Source: Urechis unicinctus
Lineage: Eukaryota > Annelida > Polychaeta > Xenopneusta > Urechidae
Direction of reading: 5' to 3'
Assembly (NCBI GenBank): GCA_034190875.2
Contig: CM067358.1
Location: 46,550,827-46,614,826 of the forward strand
Length of the DNA stretch: 64,000 bases
Made by a program: the position numbers and the translations under genes. Each line of letters starts with the position of its first letter. The first letter of the stretch is position 1. The notes under the pieces were generated by a model. The model saw only the letters and a program-made list of their open reading frames with translations, had not been told where the DNA came from and did not search any database. Shown piece by piece: positions 47,191 through 61,800 of this stretch.

Positions 47191-50100
47191 GCTATTCCAA
47201 TTTGATACAAAACCAATTCCTGATTTGTTTGGGGATTCTTGAGGATTTATTTATCCTTCCCTGGCAATAAATAAAGATGATTGTGGGAAGAGTATACAGT
47301 TGAAACGTTCTATTGTCAACTCATTCATGACGGTCATAGGCAACAACGTCCAATTTTCGCAGATTTGCATGATAATATGTCTTTACTAAGCATTAGAATG
47401 GCCGACTGTCTTGACTATGTGATGAAAAATGAATCGACGGCGAATGAAGGGCTTGGTAGTTTGAAAATGATCTGGATTATATTACGCAGACTTCGTCATC
47501 CTGCTACAAATCTCAGGAGCAGCTAAGCTCATTGAGTGTAAACAGAAACAACTAATCCAACCTAGTTTGAGGCGCGTCTAAAGTGAATCCGCGATATACG
47601 TATGCAAAACTCCGAGCATCATGAATATGGATTGCTGCTGTTTTATGATGGTGTTCCATCATATGTTACTTTGTATCCCTCTACACGCTGCCGAATTGGT
47701 GAATAAAAGCATTATTTGATGGAAACGCGTTTAACGCAATATTTATATACAGACGTGTGGCTCAACAGCAGTCTCAAAGGGGTTGCAACTGTTGTATATT
47801 TCATTTATAGTGGCGCAGCAACATAGAGATACCTTACGTATATATATTTTGTTTTTGAGCAGCAGGCAAACAGAAAGGAAATGCCGCGTAAATTACAAAT
47901 AGGCGGGCTTTATGTTAAGTGAAACGCAGTGCCTGTTGATCTGAAAACTTTACGTCACCGAAGCCTTTCAGCAGCGCATCCGTTAAAAACAATATTCGAC
48001 AGATTTACTACCAGGTGCTCTCTGGCTGATGGATGATGTCACGAATTAAACAACCAGACTTCTATGTAAATCAAGAAGGCCTAGCTGAGGCTGACGAACG
48101 TTTTGTCGCAGCAGCATTTTGTATATGAGCTGTAAGTGATTGCTGGGGTGTGTTACAATATTGCCGTTGCTTCGTTGCTGCGAATGAGGAATATAGACTT
48201 ACTCAGTCTTTGGCATAACTAGCCAAACGTATGTTACATACTGTGTGCATGTAGCATCCAAAGCTATCAACAACCTATCTGCGTTGCGTAGTCCGTGAAA
48301 TTATCTGCCTTACATAAGTTACGCATTGCGATGATCCAACAGAGTAGATTCAGATGTGAGATTTCGTTCCAACCTTGTACCTTATTCCGCGCTATAGATT
48401 GTAGAAATAAACATGGCGGCTTATTATGATATTTAATGTATTAATACCTCTCTATTGACCGCAAACAGACACATATATACCCCCCTTGATTAAAGGAAAA
48501 CATCCACACCATCGATATACTGTCCATCCCATGAACATACATCGTAGTAAAGGAGGCAGTAGTACAGATTATACTACTTCTGAATGGTCCTCTATTAACA
48601 CAGCTGACAGTCGATGAAAACAGTGGATGTGTTATGCTATTAGTCTATATCTGCGTCGCTTTATTCGCAATAAATCATCAGAGGCTGTTTATGAAAAAAA
48701 TGATGATAGATTTGTAATTGGGACCAATCTTAACGAAATGACTTGGCATAGCTCTGCAGGTTTTGGATTAGTGATTGTCTGTATTCTTGTGGGTCGATTG
48801 ATTGCAATATGTCTCAAACAACAGGGGGAAATATCTGACATTTTCATTGGGGTTTTAGCCCCGCAGGTCTGGTTATAGAAAATACATTTGGTTTAAGCAA
48901 ACGACATATAGAGAGCTGATTATTAGAATGCGTTATCAGTTGATCTATTTAAGCAACATCAGTGGCATGTAAACCATGAATAGCTGATTTATCAGTTCAA
49001 AAACGCAACGTTTTTTAGATGGCCTGCTTCCTACAGAATCGATATTGTGATTAGAGGCCCAACATTTTAGTTTGCATGTAATTGCTTTAAAATCCTGCAA
49101 TTACGCTTCATGATTGATAATGGACGAACGTCATTTTGTAGTTTATTAGCACATATGTTGGGATATTAAACGTAATATATTGCGACAGCAATAATGCTAA
49201 CCGTTGATATTAACAATCGTACAGCGGGCACATTTGCACCCAATATAATTCCAACGTGGATGATGTTGCAGCGCAAATGCGGCTCATATGCGACGTAAAT
49301 GTCGGATATGGCAGAATCAGGCAATTTATCTGGCAGGCCATGATGGGATAGAAACATGATATTAAAAAAGACCTCTGTTTATAACAGTATGTATTAGAAT
49401 TCCTCCGATGAATGTCCGTTTGCAAGCAATACTTTGTACACAGCGCAGTTGTGACCGATTCATCCACTATTCATATTGAGATTCAAATAACTGTAAGAAG
49501 AAGACGTCCTTGTGCCAAAATGCCGGAACCCATTTGCTTGAATCAGTACCGTTGATAACCGTTAGGTATATTTTGATAAAATCCATCAATCAGCTAGGCC
49601 TTATTGATTCTCCAGACACATCAATTGCAATGCACTGATAATGTCGCAGTACGGCATGGGCTCCATTAACGCCTACGGTAATAGTTAGCACACAAGGTTG
49701 TCCATTTATTATGGGTAAATCTGATGTTTTTATTTGGAGCCTGTCATGTATCTGAGATTATTTTATTACGACACAAAGCATTGATATTTAAAATGTAAAG
49801 ATGGCAATATTCATCTATCTTAGATTTTTAAAATTTTGAGATGACTGACCATTATTCATTCTCTTGTTGGCATCAGTCGTGCACCCCCTACCGGGAACAT
49901 CAGGAGAACGTTCTGCATCAGTACATAGAATGGTTCAGATCAGAAGGGCACATTCGTCGCTAAAAAAATGCAGTATATATGAAGATTCGCTACTGCCAAG
50001 TCACCCAATACAGTTGTTCAAAGAGACAATTTGTCTCTATGATGAGTCATAATAATAGCGGTTGGCATGTAGCAAATGTCAAATATATGATAAGTTGGAC

Positions 50101-53100
50101 GCCGCACAGGTAGGTCTCCATGTTGTAATATATGATATATAAACATATAATGGCAATGCGGCATAAGCTAACAGAATAATTGCGAGCTCAGGCTAGTAGG
50201 ATGGCTTAGTAGTAGGTAACAAGTTTATAGTGCACAAAGAATGCATAGGTACATCACGCAAAATGTATCCTGCATTTCGTTGAGTGACTATGTTTTGCCC
50301 GACAGCGGATAGTTCTGATGGACGGTTATGATTATGAATTAATCGACTCGATGAAATTTTACCAAGACAACTAGACAATCGGCCATTTATTCAATGATCT
50401 ATTTTAAAAATGTCTTCTTAGCTACTGCGACTTCGTTATGTTTTTCGTTATATGTGCAAGCCACTGCTTGGTCAATGTAGATAGGTAACTGTATATATTT
50501 AATGTTGAACCAAATTTGCAGAGGTCATTTGGGAAATTGGCTCGGACGTACCTTTTAGTAATGACAAACTGAACAATAATACAGCAGCACTGTTTGGCAA
50601 GGAAAACTCGACTATAGAATAATGAATCTTTAATGTTCTATAATAGCAGCAAACGCAGGTGTACTTTACTCATAGCTAATTATTTGAATTGTGAGTCGCA
50701 GCACCGTAATGTTGAATACTCCCTTTAATTCGAATATGAAAAGATGATAGGAACTAAATTGATCATAGGGGATGTCGCTACTGTGGTGATGTGTGGAAAA
50801 CGCTTGTGGCGTGTGGAAGTTGATAACTGCTCCGGGCACTAATTGTCTGGCAATCAATCATTTTGGCTCTGAAATGAAAGATAACTACTTGTATCGCCCA
50901 AACTGTTATATTGTCTCGGGACACCCACTGTGTGGCTGACTGTAGTTTATTTTCTCTATATCCAGATTGATGTACAAAACTTCATACTTAATTGGTGCTC
51001 GGACACTGTTGTAATCGGTGAGCTGTATGCGGTTTAGATCCTTCACCATTCTTGCCTTAAGTAGTGATATAATAGCCCAGTAAAAAAACCATTTATCAAT
51101 CTACTTATGTAATTGAATGTGGACGGAAGGGGGAGGTCTAATAAAGCCTTTTGTGATTTAGCTTCATTGGAGTTAATATCATCGTTCTCATCAGGCGGTT
51201 ATTCAAACATGTCGCATATAAAGCCATAAATTGTAAATTGTACAATTGCATCATACTACAAAGATATTATCTCTGACGAAAAGTGCAATTTCTAGACAAA
51301 AGTAGATATTTCAAATGTTTAAGGATCAGTAACCTATATGGCTAAATGTTAGCATTTGCCTTTTTCCTAAAGGTCAACGGTCTGGTGCTTCGTCACAATT
51401 ACAAAATAAGACGGCTTCATTGTTTTCCATGATAAATTTATTTCAATATGCATCTAAGATGATGGATCACAGTATTTAACATGACGCTAAATTTGAATCA
51501 ATTGTAGCATATAACCGTTTGCAGTCAATAGCGTTGCTACAGGCAAATGGTTACAGTCAAACGATCAAATAATACCGTCAGTCTCAATGACGTAATGTTT
51601 CCGTCCACATTTATTATAATATAATTGTGACTTTGAAATGTTCTAACCAGGATCATTATTCAAAGGCTCAAGGGTCCTGAAACCAAAGTTAGAGTAATCT
51701 GTGGCAGCATAAAGATAAGGGCACTCTCTCAATAAGGTGCACAACAACAACATTAGTCATAGCATGTGGGTCATTAATTCATTAACGCTGCCTCGGCTTT
51801 GAGACGCTCCTCTAGTGATAGACGAAGGGAGCGATTTGTATCATTGTAAACTTTATGTTAAACACGTTGCTGCTTATGAACCACATCATTTAACAAAATA
51901 CATCTAAGGCATTCCAGTACGAAGGGACAAGCGGTAGAAAAACACGTTATGTAATAACAAAATACACCTAAGTTTTCCATCCTCAAAAAAAACTAATAAT
52001 ATTGTTTCCCTCGAAAAAGACAAGTACTAGGATATCTACGCGTGATGAATGGTAACGGTGCTGGGGTCTGCTGAGGATGTCTGAAATGAGGAATTTTCAT
52101 AGTAAAGGTCATCGAATGTAACTCTCAATATTGTATATTGACAAAGTGCAAATCTACACCTTGACCATTCATTCTGTTGTAGTGCCATATATGCTCTCCG
52201 TTTGACAACAATAGGCATATCCAAACTTATCACAATGGTGGCGCTCATGTGTTACGAATGCTGAATTCTAATTAAAGCTGATATCTCCCTGCGTACTTCA
52301 TTTACAGCTGGCATTTCATGAGGTATTATAGCAATTCTGACAAGCATCGACTTCTCTACTCATTTTCATTGAGTACAACATATAGTACATCCTGTAGTGT
52401 GTTGTCGAGGACATTAAAGATAAAGCACCCAATCGATTTTATTCTCTACATTTGACAAGTCAGTGCAGCTTTATAGCGCGTACGAGATGCGTATGTTGTT
52501 TGTTGGTTGCTTACTTTTGCTTATCGGGAGACAATTACAAAACTTAACCGAAGGCAAAATTTCCCGCCTTGCTCCTGAATTTCCTAAATTTTCTTCATAT
52601 CCAAACACATTGTTCAACATGAGTGCTATGGGTCTCACAAATGAGTACACAGAGACAGTGCGAGTTGATTGAACTATTTATTTACTCTTCTACCCGGACG
52701 AGAGATATGTAGGTTTGGTGGTAAAACTGTATGGTCCGTTTGTTATTGCATTATAATGAATAAATAAATTTTGACAAAAATACACCAATAAAGTATGGAT
52801 TACGTATATGAAACAGTGCAGAACGGAGAAACAATTGTTTTGGGAATATTTTGATGGTAATGTGATTTGCCACTAACATATGGACATTTTAAAATTTAAT
52901 CTATATTGTTAATGTATCTACATAAACATATGCCTCTATTTAACTTGACATGAAGCAGGATATGTATTCATCAAGGCCCCTCTCGATATTTAAGCATCAA
53001 GTATGTTGCAATGAGTAGCAGACAAAAGCAGTATATGATATGCAAATATTTGTGCATAGTCGATTGAGCACGATGTTGATATATTTTTTAACTATTAATA

Positions 53101-53403
53101 TTGTATCAATAATGTGATTTGATGCTGGTGTACATCGAACAATTCACCCTAAAAAGAATAAAGGGATGTAATGTGTCTATGAAGCTTTATTGAAGTATTA
53201 CATCGAAGCACAAAACCAAAGCAATACACAGCCTATTAAACTTTGTCTTACAAAGAAATGCTAACAGCATGAAGCCATTCAGCACAATTCATGATATCAT
53301 TGCGGATTCCGCCCGCGATAGGAAGTCAAAGGCAATTTCTATTGAGTCTCTGTGTACTTTGCGACAAGCGTTAGATGACGATAAGAAGACACTCCCTGTC
53401 GCC
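47191..53403. other. Non-coding AT-rich interval
   Basis: No gene recognised. The 83-codon frame at 48627-48878 contains a hydrophobic stretch (GFGLVIVCILVGRLIAICL) but has no homologue I know and no supporting signals. GTTGGCATGTAGCA at 50061 followed by GGACGCCG recurs at 54385-54445. Confidence 0.4.
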
Positions 53404-53434
53404 GTCAGTAAGCACGGGGCAGTGGTGCTGCTCC
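53404..53434 (+). repeat. Dispersed repeat family I, conserved 31-bp block, copy 1
   Basis: GTCAGTAAGCACGGGGCAG and TGGTGCTGCTCC match 56558-56588 at 28 of 31 bases. The next AGACAGGACCGATAGTATCA also resembles ACACAGGACTGGTCGTATCA at 56674. Confidence 0.65.
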
Positions 53435-53640
53435 TTGCTAGGCTTATCAGTATTTGTCACGCAACAAAAACGGAATATTGTCATTAATAGACAGGACCGA
53501 TAGTATCAGAAGACCTGACGTTAAGATATAGCAAATTAAGCCGTGCTTTAGATGTGGCAAAGCATTTGTATCCAGCCATCAGTTAAATCTGTCCCATAGG
53601 AGTGATAATCCATAAATTGTGTGCCATTCAGTACCATTTG

Positions 53641-53970
53641 GCCATAAAAAGGTCGGTGTGATAGATATCGGATTGGCTGCCTTGTGATTCCATGATTATC
53701 TAGCTTCACATGGGTAAATTGATCACGAAGTTTCAGCAGATCGAATTCCAGTCAAACGTCATATCCTGCATCGGTACGCGACAATAACACGCGATACATT
53801 TCAATGATTGATGCCTCAAGGTATACTGATAAGCACACGGCACATATTGCCAAGCTATCTTGCAAACCGCGTCATTCGTATGGAAGATAAATTGGTGGAT
53901 TACACGAATCGTTTATTAATCATGAGATCATTGCCTTAGGACACTTACTGCACGGTTGAGTTAAGTACAG
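53641..53970 (+). repeat. Dispersed repeat family I, long segment, copy 1
   Basis: Colinear with 58490-58840: GGTCGGTGTGATAGATATCG, CCATGATTATCTAGCTTCA, CGTCAAAC-type, TGGAAGATAAATTGGTGG-type, ATCATGAGATCATTG and GGACACTTACTGCACGGTT. Identity is roughly 65-70%. Confidence 0.65.
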
Positions 53971-54817
53971 CTTTTCTGAAATCCAGATTTATATCATAAA
54001 ATTTTCTTTTGACAACCTACTCAATAAGTCTCTGTACGCTAATCAATAGAAGGCCCTAGAAGGGATAATCTTCATAAGATTGCTATGAGGGCAACAACTT
54101 ACAACACTGTCCCATGCAACTATGGGCGGGTGACTCGCAATGCAGTTGTCGACCAGCCTGTCAAGTTTTGGAAATGATGTCAGTCGATAAGTATATTCTT
54201 TATTAGCTATATGATGACAATTCAATACTCCAGCTCTATACAACAAGCCGGGGAATCCACTTGTATTAAATTTGTCACTTATGAGGTCCGTCTTTGCGCC
54301 CTAACCGTTCTCATGAAAGTAAATTAGGTAAATGAACGGCCTGCTACCAAGGGCTGACATTTCAAGATCTAGTTCTGACTTACCGTTGGCATGTAGCAGG
54401 GTTTAGTTTAAAGTCTGGTCAATGTAGGAAAAGTAACAGGACGCCGTAAAAATGATCTTAAATTATTGCCTTTGCGATGTAAGTCAATGTCAAATTCTGG
54501 CTGTGAGGGTGTAAATACGCTATGATTGCTCATCAATTAGAGCGTTTTGCATCAAACAAATAAAACTGAAAAGCGGGCAAAAATGCGCTCGAATCTGAGA
54601 GGCATTGACTTCTGCTCTCACATTGATAGCATGGAACACATTACACATCCTTTGCTTCTATGCGTGAGTTGGCGAGGAAATTAACAATTATGCGCCGAAC
54701 TTGTTCTCTCAATTTTTTCTGCATATAACTGCACCTTGGTAGCATGTATGAGATGCGCATCGTGTTGACTGCTTCATTTATCACGAGACTAATTCTCAAA
54801 TTTCCCCTCTTTGGTAA

Positions 54818-54840
54818 ATCATTTTCGCCCGGAAAATGAT
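54818..54840. other. Perfect hairpin, 9-bp stem and 5-bp loop
   Basis: ATCATTTTC, loop GCCCG, GAAAATGAT. It lies at the left of a GC-richer patch (54841-54960). No gene ends here, so it is not called a terminator. Confidence 0.5.
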
Positions 54841-54970
54841 GCCAAGGCACCCAAACAATCCGCCTTAACGGACCAACCAGCGGTCACGCAACCCCCAAGG
54901 GGCCCTTACAAATTATTTAACATGGACGAGTATATCACTCGCCGTGGCTGACATCCGCACGGTTAGCACA

Positions 54971-55520
54971 ACAATTTTATTACCATTGTGCTCTTTAACC
55001 AAACCAAGGGCTACAAAGCGCCACACTTAAAGTGATTTCCGCCAGCAACAACTCGACACCTCACATATTTGTTCAGATTTAACTGTCAACGTTATCACAT
55101 TAGTACACATAACAATAAAACAAAGAACATTCAACAAAATTGGTGCTACTGTAGTGGAACAACAAGGACTTCGACAACCCAAAGAGATCACTTCATCAAA
55201 GGTGGAATTGGATAGGATTTCCCAACACATATCTCGAGCCTCGCTTGACCTGAGGATTGACAAATTATCACTACATTACCTGTGTTCACGATTTGATTTT
55301 TACGTAATCGATAAATCTAGACACGTTTCCAGGGAACATCCATGGCAGACCATTGTGACATTCTACTATATAGAAATCACATACAGATCCATGAGGTTTT
55401 CACGTGTTTATTCAGGAAATACAGAAACGGAACCGACTAAAGCGCCACCCGGCGAATGTTATCACAACTAGTGAAGTAGTCATTCATTATGTGAAATAAT
55501 GTGGGGATATCACAACCATA
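54971..55520. other. Interval with overlapping opposite-strand frames, no gene called
   Basis: Frames of 105 codons (55154-55471, plus) and 78 codons (55027-55263, minus) overlap. Neither has a recognisable domain or splice context, and a flank of GC-richer sequence at 54841-54960 may make both open by chance. Confidence 0.35.
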
Positions 55521-56557
55521 CAATTGGTTAAAACGCTAAAGATAGTACATTCCGACCAATCACATGCAAATGATCTGACAAAAGGATAAGGTAATCTCCC
55601 ACACTCAGGGAATTTACAAACATCCCAACTGAATCAAGCGATAAGGTGAAGTCATTGAAATATTGCCGCGATCAAATCTATATTTATCGATAACACTCTT
55701 GATGTTGTAGCATTAATATGATGTAGAACTAGGTACAAATACAAGACGAGTAAACGCTGAGCTTCCAGCACGTTTATTACTGCCACTTTCGGTTGCAAGT
55801 TAATGAAACCATTTCGCACAAATGAAATCTAAACATTACATTCCTCCCATTTTTTCTTTAAACTGAATACAGTACTTCTTTGATTAAGTCTTTGGCATGC
55901 ATAAATAAAACGTTGGCTTGACGACTACTACGATGGGCGATATCCATGACGTAGGGTCGCAACAGGAAAAAGGGGGGTGCTCTCGTCAATGTGCAGCTGG
56001 ATCTGTTAATTTTTCATCTGGCCTAGTCCTTTGAACAAGCTTGGATATTTGTGGCTGATACTTTGCTCGTAATCAGTAGACTGTTTTCAGTGTATGTGAT
56101 GTGTGTAAGGTCGTAGCCCACGAGCAGCGTAGAAATTAATCACTGGAATCCTTGTTCTTGATTCTACAGATGCAAAGATTTTTCTCAGTGCTGCCAAGGG
56201 AGACTCAGATCCCAAGGCAAAGATATTTTGCCGGTGCTTGTGAATGGGAGGTTTATACTTTATAGCGGGGGACATATGTTTGTTTATCCATAACATTCAC
56301 TAACGCGCCTGAATCGACCAGCAGCTGATTGGCGTCTTCGCTGACTCTTGGTGAGCTTTAAAGAAATATTAATAGTCCGAGGAAGAAAATGTATGTGCAT
56401 CATTATGCGTCCGTGCAAGCCTTTTCTCTCAGGTGGCCACATTCGTTATGGATGACAGTGTTCTCTTTGTAAATTAAGCTCACTGTATTATGAAAGCATC
56501 ATTGCGTTAGATATTCTATGATGGGTGCCACTCGTTGACCCTATAAATTATGAATAT
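55521..56557. other. Non-coding interval
   Basis: Nothing recognised. A seven-base G run with GGTGC follows AAAAAG near 55970. Confidence 0.45.
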
Positions 56558-56790
56558 GTCAGTAAACATGGGGCAGAGGTGCTGCTCCCGGAAAGGTACT
56601 CATCCACACGCATCATCGTGGTTTTACATTACGTTTAACTCAGCCGTACATCCCACCAACCATCTGTATCGATACACAGGACTGGTCGTATCAATAGGGT
56701 CTTATCGACGGTAAAATATGGCGAGATAACCAGGGCCATAGATAAAAGAAATCATTATTACCTAGTCATGAGATAAATCAGTTTATTAGA
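56558..56790 (+). repeat. Dispersed repeat family I, copy 2
   Basis: Starts with the conserved block GTCAGTAAACATGGGGCAG/AGGTGCTGCTCC and continues with looser similarity to 53470-53700 and to the ATTACCTAGTCATGAGATAA-type end of the long segment. Confidence 0.55.
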
Positions 56791-58096
56791 ATAATCGATC
56801 ATAATTGTAATTACCATATTGGCAAGACACCGCCAACTAAGGTTAAAGAAGATACAAATGTATAACCTCTGCACAAGATAAAAGTCATTCATAACATCCA
56901 TATCGTAAAAACATCACTTTCAGCCGTTGGAAAATCAGCTGTGACTGATATAAAGTTCTTATCGTCGTTAGCAAACACCGGCAGTCAGAAAGCTGTCAGC
57001 TTCGAAGGTTTGTTAGGAAAATGTAGGCGCAATGATATGCGCGCCGATATATATCGCTTCAATTTAAAATGACAATACAACATAACCACAATCAATAATC
57101 ATTCCGATTGCCAGTGCGAATAGGTGATATTTTCCATTACAGAGGCCAATTGATGGTCTCAAGTTAATATCGCGCAGTGAATTAATTCACTTGAAAGTCT
57201 TTACGCAATGCAGAAATAAAGGGCTAACGTTTATGAAATGAACTTAACTAATTAACACAAGCGTAATGCTCGCTTTTTTCAATATCACAGGGTTTGATGA
57301 ACAAATATCGGTATAATGCGATATTTATCAACAATAACACCACAGCCCAGGACAAATGTTCAACAAATATTTAATAGTAATTTAAATGTATTTGTTGGGT
57401 GTTATAATCGACGGCCAGAAGACCAAGAAAGCATTTCTTACCATGCACAAGTTGCAACTGTTTGTTGATGAAGTCGGTAAAACACTCATTGTATATTGAG
57501 AATTTTATAGCTAGCCACATAGTTGTTTGTCATAAAGAAAGTAAAGGGTGGTGTTTTTGGGGTGTTTGTTGTGGCATAGGGTTTCGACTCAAAAACTGAG
57601 ATACTATCTATGAGTTCCGGCTATACGCTTAGGCCAGCATGAAAAGCCGGATGGTTAACACTGTAAAAAGGAGAACAGCAGCATTTATGTCAATGCGCGT
57701 AAGTAGGTGGAACAACGATGGCAAGAGAAGCACGCCAAATCATGGTAGATTAAAAACCATAGGCCCCCATATCTGCAATATGATCCATGCACGTTTGATG
57801 CATGAAACACGTTCAAAAGCTGTATCTGGCGCAGAGTTTTGCAGAAGGTAGCCGATCAATTTATACTCTCAATTAAGAGTAACGTTTTGACTGAAGTGCG
57901 GCAACTATTACGACATGAGCATCAGCTCAAATTCGCTAACTGCGTACGATAAGCAAGAGCTTATTTATCTACAGACACATCTGACAAGCGCGATCTCAAA
58001 CAATTGGTCACTCGCCCATTGTACCACAGTTGTAAACAAACCATATGCAAGATAAGCTAAAAAATAGTTAACATCGATTTCTCTGTTTGAGCATTG
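56791..58096. other. Non-coding interval
   Basis: No gene or RNA recognised. The 70-codon frame at 57639-57851 is basic (MKSRMVNTVKRRTAAF) but has no known homologue or supporting signals. Confidence 0.4.
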
Positions 58097-58176
58097 ATTC
58101 AAGTTATACTGATTTTATATGGTGCAGCTTTGAGAAGCGTAACGTGCATCTGCCCCAAGTATTAGCCTACGACAGC
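58097..58176 (+). repeat. Dispersed repeat family M, copy 1
   Basis: ATTCAAGTTATACTGATT, ATGGTGCAGC, GTGCATCTGCCCCAAGTAT and TAGCCTACGACAGC align with AGTCAAGTGATAATGATT, ATGGCTCAGC, GTGCATCTCACCCAGGTA and TAGCCTACGACAGC at 62283-62356. Confidence 0.65.
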
Positions 58177-58489
58177 ATCACAACCATGATTTATTTTTTA
58201 TATTGCTTTCTATTTGCATTATGGCCATTTCACTGAATCAGGCAGCACCAAATTTATTTCCAACCAAGAGCATCGTCGATCTAAGTTGTAATAAAATATA
58301 CTTAAAATAGCAAATCAATTAATATTGGAAAATGTACCAATCATAGGGGCCTTCTTGGTATGATGCCTCGACAGTGATAGATGGTGGTGATTGGGATGTG
58401 TGAGAAACGCCCCGGGAATTTTATCGATCACTTGATTCCTGCACAAGCTCACACCTTTTCTAGCGTCTCTCGTTGAGATGCATGCCATT

Positions 58490-58840
58490 GAGCCATACCG
58501 AGGTCGGGGTATCGATAGATAGAATATTGATTGCATACTGATCCCATGATTATCTATCGAGCTTCATCCGGTTTCATTTATCGTGCATTTCCTGCTAATC
58601 ACACTCCCGTCAAACTTGGTACCACGCATCGGTGAAGGACAATGATGACGGGTGAAATGTTGACGACTATGTGTCTAAAGATAATGTGGACGCAGGTAAC
58701 TGATCTCAGCACACCTTGTCAAACTGCCTTAATGGCCACAGTGTTAAATTGGAAGATAAATGGCTAAAAAGCATGAATGTTTTATTCATCCTGAGATAAT
58801 TGACTCGGGACACTTACTGCACGGTTTGGTTTAGTTAAGT
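58490..58840 (+). repeat. Dispersed repeat family I, long segment, copy 3
   Basis: Colinear with 53641-53970. The shared end GGGACACTTACTGCACGGTT is nearly identical in both. Confidence 0.65.
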
Positions 58841-61800
58841 CTCATGGGAATCTTGGCTGATATAACACGAAGCTTCCTTCAAACCCACCATAAATTATGC
58901 ACTTCTCTTTGTGGTAATTTTAATATATGGCTTTAGAGATCAAACTATCAATACTATCAGCGTTTCTCATAAGACAGTTGATAAGTTGCTCTAATTGACT
59001 GACTGCATTGATGGTAACAACTATATGTACGCGTGGAGCCGAGTAGGACTCGTTTAAGTTGTTGGTTTTAGTATAACTTGCCGATGAAGGACACGTCAGG
59101 CTGCATGTACCGAATAAAGGCTGATGACGATAGTTAATAAATGTAAGAGCAAATGATGGAGCATCAGGAAGATTTCATATCTTTGGTGACCTAAATGGAG
59201 ATATGTGTTTTTGTTCGCTTTCAAGATACCCACGAATACTCCGAGTGAATAATTAATTCAGTTCCATATAATTGTCCAAAATCTAGGCATAAAGAACCTG
59301 TGCAAACGGGCGAGCAGTTTAACTGGCGTCACATTCTGGAAATGGTATAAAAGTTTAATGTGCAAGTCAATAAAGCAGCAACAAACTAACTCGCCCTGCT
59401 TTTCCAAAAATATAGTTTAAGAAGGGGCCCGTGGCGGCTTATCTGTTATCAAGGTGGCTGTAAAAAATTGCTTATCAATGGTCGCGTGATTCGCATTGTA
59501 GCAGTCGGAACTCGGTTTTGTTGATCTGTGAAATTGCTCTTACTTTTCCCCTATCGGTTATGAGCATTGCCTTTATTCGATATATGTAAAGGTTAGGGCT
59601 GTTCCGATGAATGATTGCTTCACAGTGTTGTTTCTATTGTCTCGCTATGATACGCTATAACAGCAAGCTACAGGAGGTTTTAGTCACAGTGATACTATCA
59701 AACCATTCCTAAGTAGCATGTTCGTCAACCTTTCCGCCATTTTCGTTATAAAATAAATGTGACTTAATACGACTCATATGTCAGTACTAGCATTTATAAA
59801 GGTAGCGTTTGCCCGCCACCCGTTTCCCAAAGGACAGACAAATACTATGAAGCTGCATATTGGCTGAAATATATAGAGAAGCTCAAGGTTTTGCTGTGCA
59901 AAACGTTCAGTTGCCAGCAATCGCTGGAATCTCTCGATACTCGGGGTAAGTAATGTAGGGAACCATGATCTCAATACATATAACGCTGATGTAGTTATTT
60001 CAATAAAATGACTTGAGTTCAGAGTTAATGTGATTGACAAAATAATTCTTGAATGAATTAAAGTCTGTTGCATAAGGAAATCTTAGCATATAGCTCGATG
60101 GTCTACCTTAACACTGTGCTCCCCGCATCCCGCATGGGAACCCTTTTATCAAGTATCATTGGTATTAATTAATTATCATATCTGACTGAATCGTTGCAAA
60201 AATATGGTTCGCGAATAATAAATATACATGCTACCTTTATATTATATCAATAGAAGATTTATTATAATTCTTCAATTTCGGTCTGCACCATGGTTATACA
60301 ATTAACCCAGTACATACCATAACATGTCAACTTGATGAGGCGAGTGTGTTACCATGCTGGGTTGTATATAAATGCATGCTGTCTAAACACAATCGTGCGA
60401 CACATGTGTAACAATGACTAAGAGGTCAATACACACTCTACCAGACGTGTTTCCATCCTGTTCACGTATATATGTGAATATATATATATATATATATATA
60501 TGTGGGTTATCATTCGGGTTGTACAATTGACACTATTTGGCCGTAGCACTTTAGGTCATGCTGCTGAAGAACTGTCGATCTCTCTGGTGAATAAAGCAGT
60601 GTCAACTGGTCTGTGCCTCTTGCCTCAGATTACGTACTTTGCACATGAACCCAGCAATATTACCCAATTATTGACTACGTTTATTAAATGAGCGAACGGC
60701 AAATGATTCACATTAGCATATGTAACATGTTGATTGCAGTAGATGGTCACGTTATGACATGGCATCAATCGCTCATGGAACAGGGGCAGGAACGAAAGCA
60801 GCGACTAGCAAAAATGTACCATAATGTATCGACAGCAAATCGCTTTATTGCAAAGTGAGCAGATATGGTGAGGAAGTGTGTCTGGCAGATAAATGATTTA
60901 GGCACCCGTGCGCAGGTCGGTAGTTACTAAAAGTAAATGTGTTTCACTGGAAGGTTTTTAAAGGATGCGTTTCGATCGGTCATGAAGGGAATAGATGAAT
61001 TAACGATCTGTTTTAAAGTGTCGCCATGTACTGGTATAAATATTATACTAAACTATTGCTCGCATAATTTTGTTTCATGTAACAATCGTTATGCCAAAAT
61101 AGCAGGAAGGCTTTATCGTTTTGAGATAGGCACTATCCTATATAAAGACAGCTGAGGTTGATTCCAATTTTTGTCAATTTCATCACTCTAGAGATGACGC
61201 GTGTCATTAACATTACTGAGCTTAGGGGCAATATAGTTTACCCTTCTGTTTGGCATCAGGTCTTTGAACTTACATCATAATGTTGTCAGTTGATCGTTGG
61301 CATGCTTCTACATATTCTGTATTGATGCCAAACACATCTCAAACATGTAGATGTTAGTCAACAAACAGACAATGTGTGAGCACCATGTATTCTATTTAAC
61401 CCCATTTGTTGCTCATATACGCGCTAATTTAAAAGACCCTCGCGCCCTCGCCCGAAAAATTCCCAATAGGCCACCTACCCTCTCTTCTCCATATATGTAT
61501 CGTTTGAATCGACGCTCAACTGAAAAATCATCCTTATTTTTATTATGTATATACAATTCATGATAAGATCACAGTATTGATAGAAGAAAGCGTCGGGCCA
61601 AAACATTCAAGCCAACTCAATCGATGGAATTATTCTCTGATGACAATCACGACGATATTTCTTAGAGTTTTTGAGATAGAAAGCATCGATTAACTTTTTT
61701 TCCGATTATGAAGGAGGTCAATATTGATCAGTAAAACCTTACAACATACCAAGGGATACAATTATGACTAACAAAAATGTAGTGTAAACAAGGACAAGAG

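Noticed and set aside
48627..48878. An 83-codon frame with a hydrophobic stretch
   Set aside because: Hydrophobic translation is common in AT-rich DNA, and there is no homologue, start context or splice evidence.
55027..55471. Two overlapping opposite-strand frames of 78 and 105 codons
   Set aside because: No domain, no splice or polyadenylation signals that favour either one, and no repeat of the frame elsewhere.
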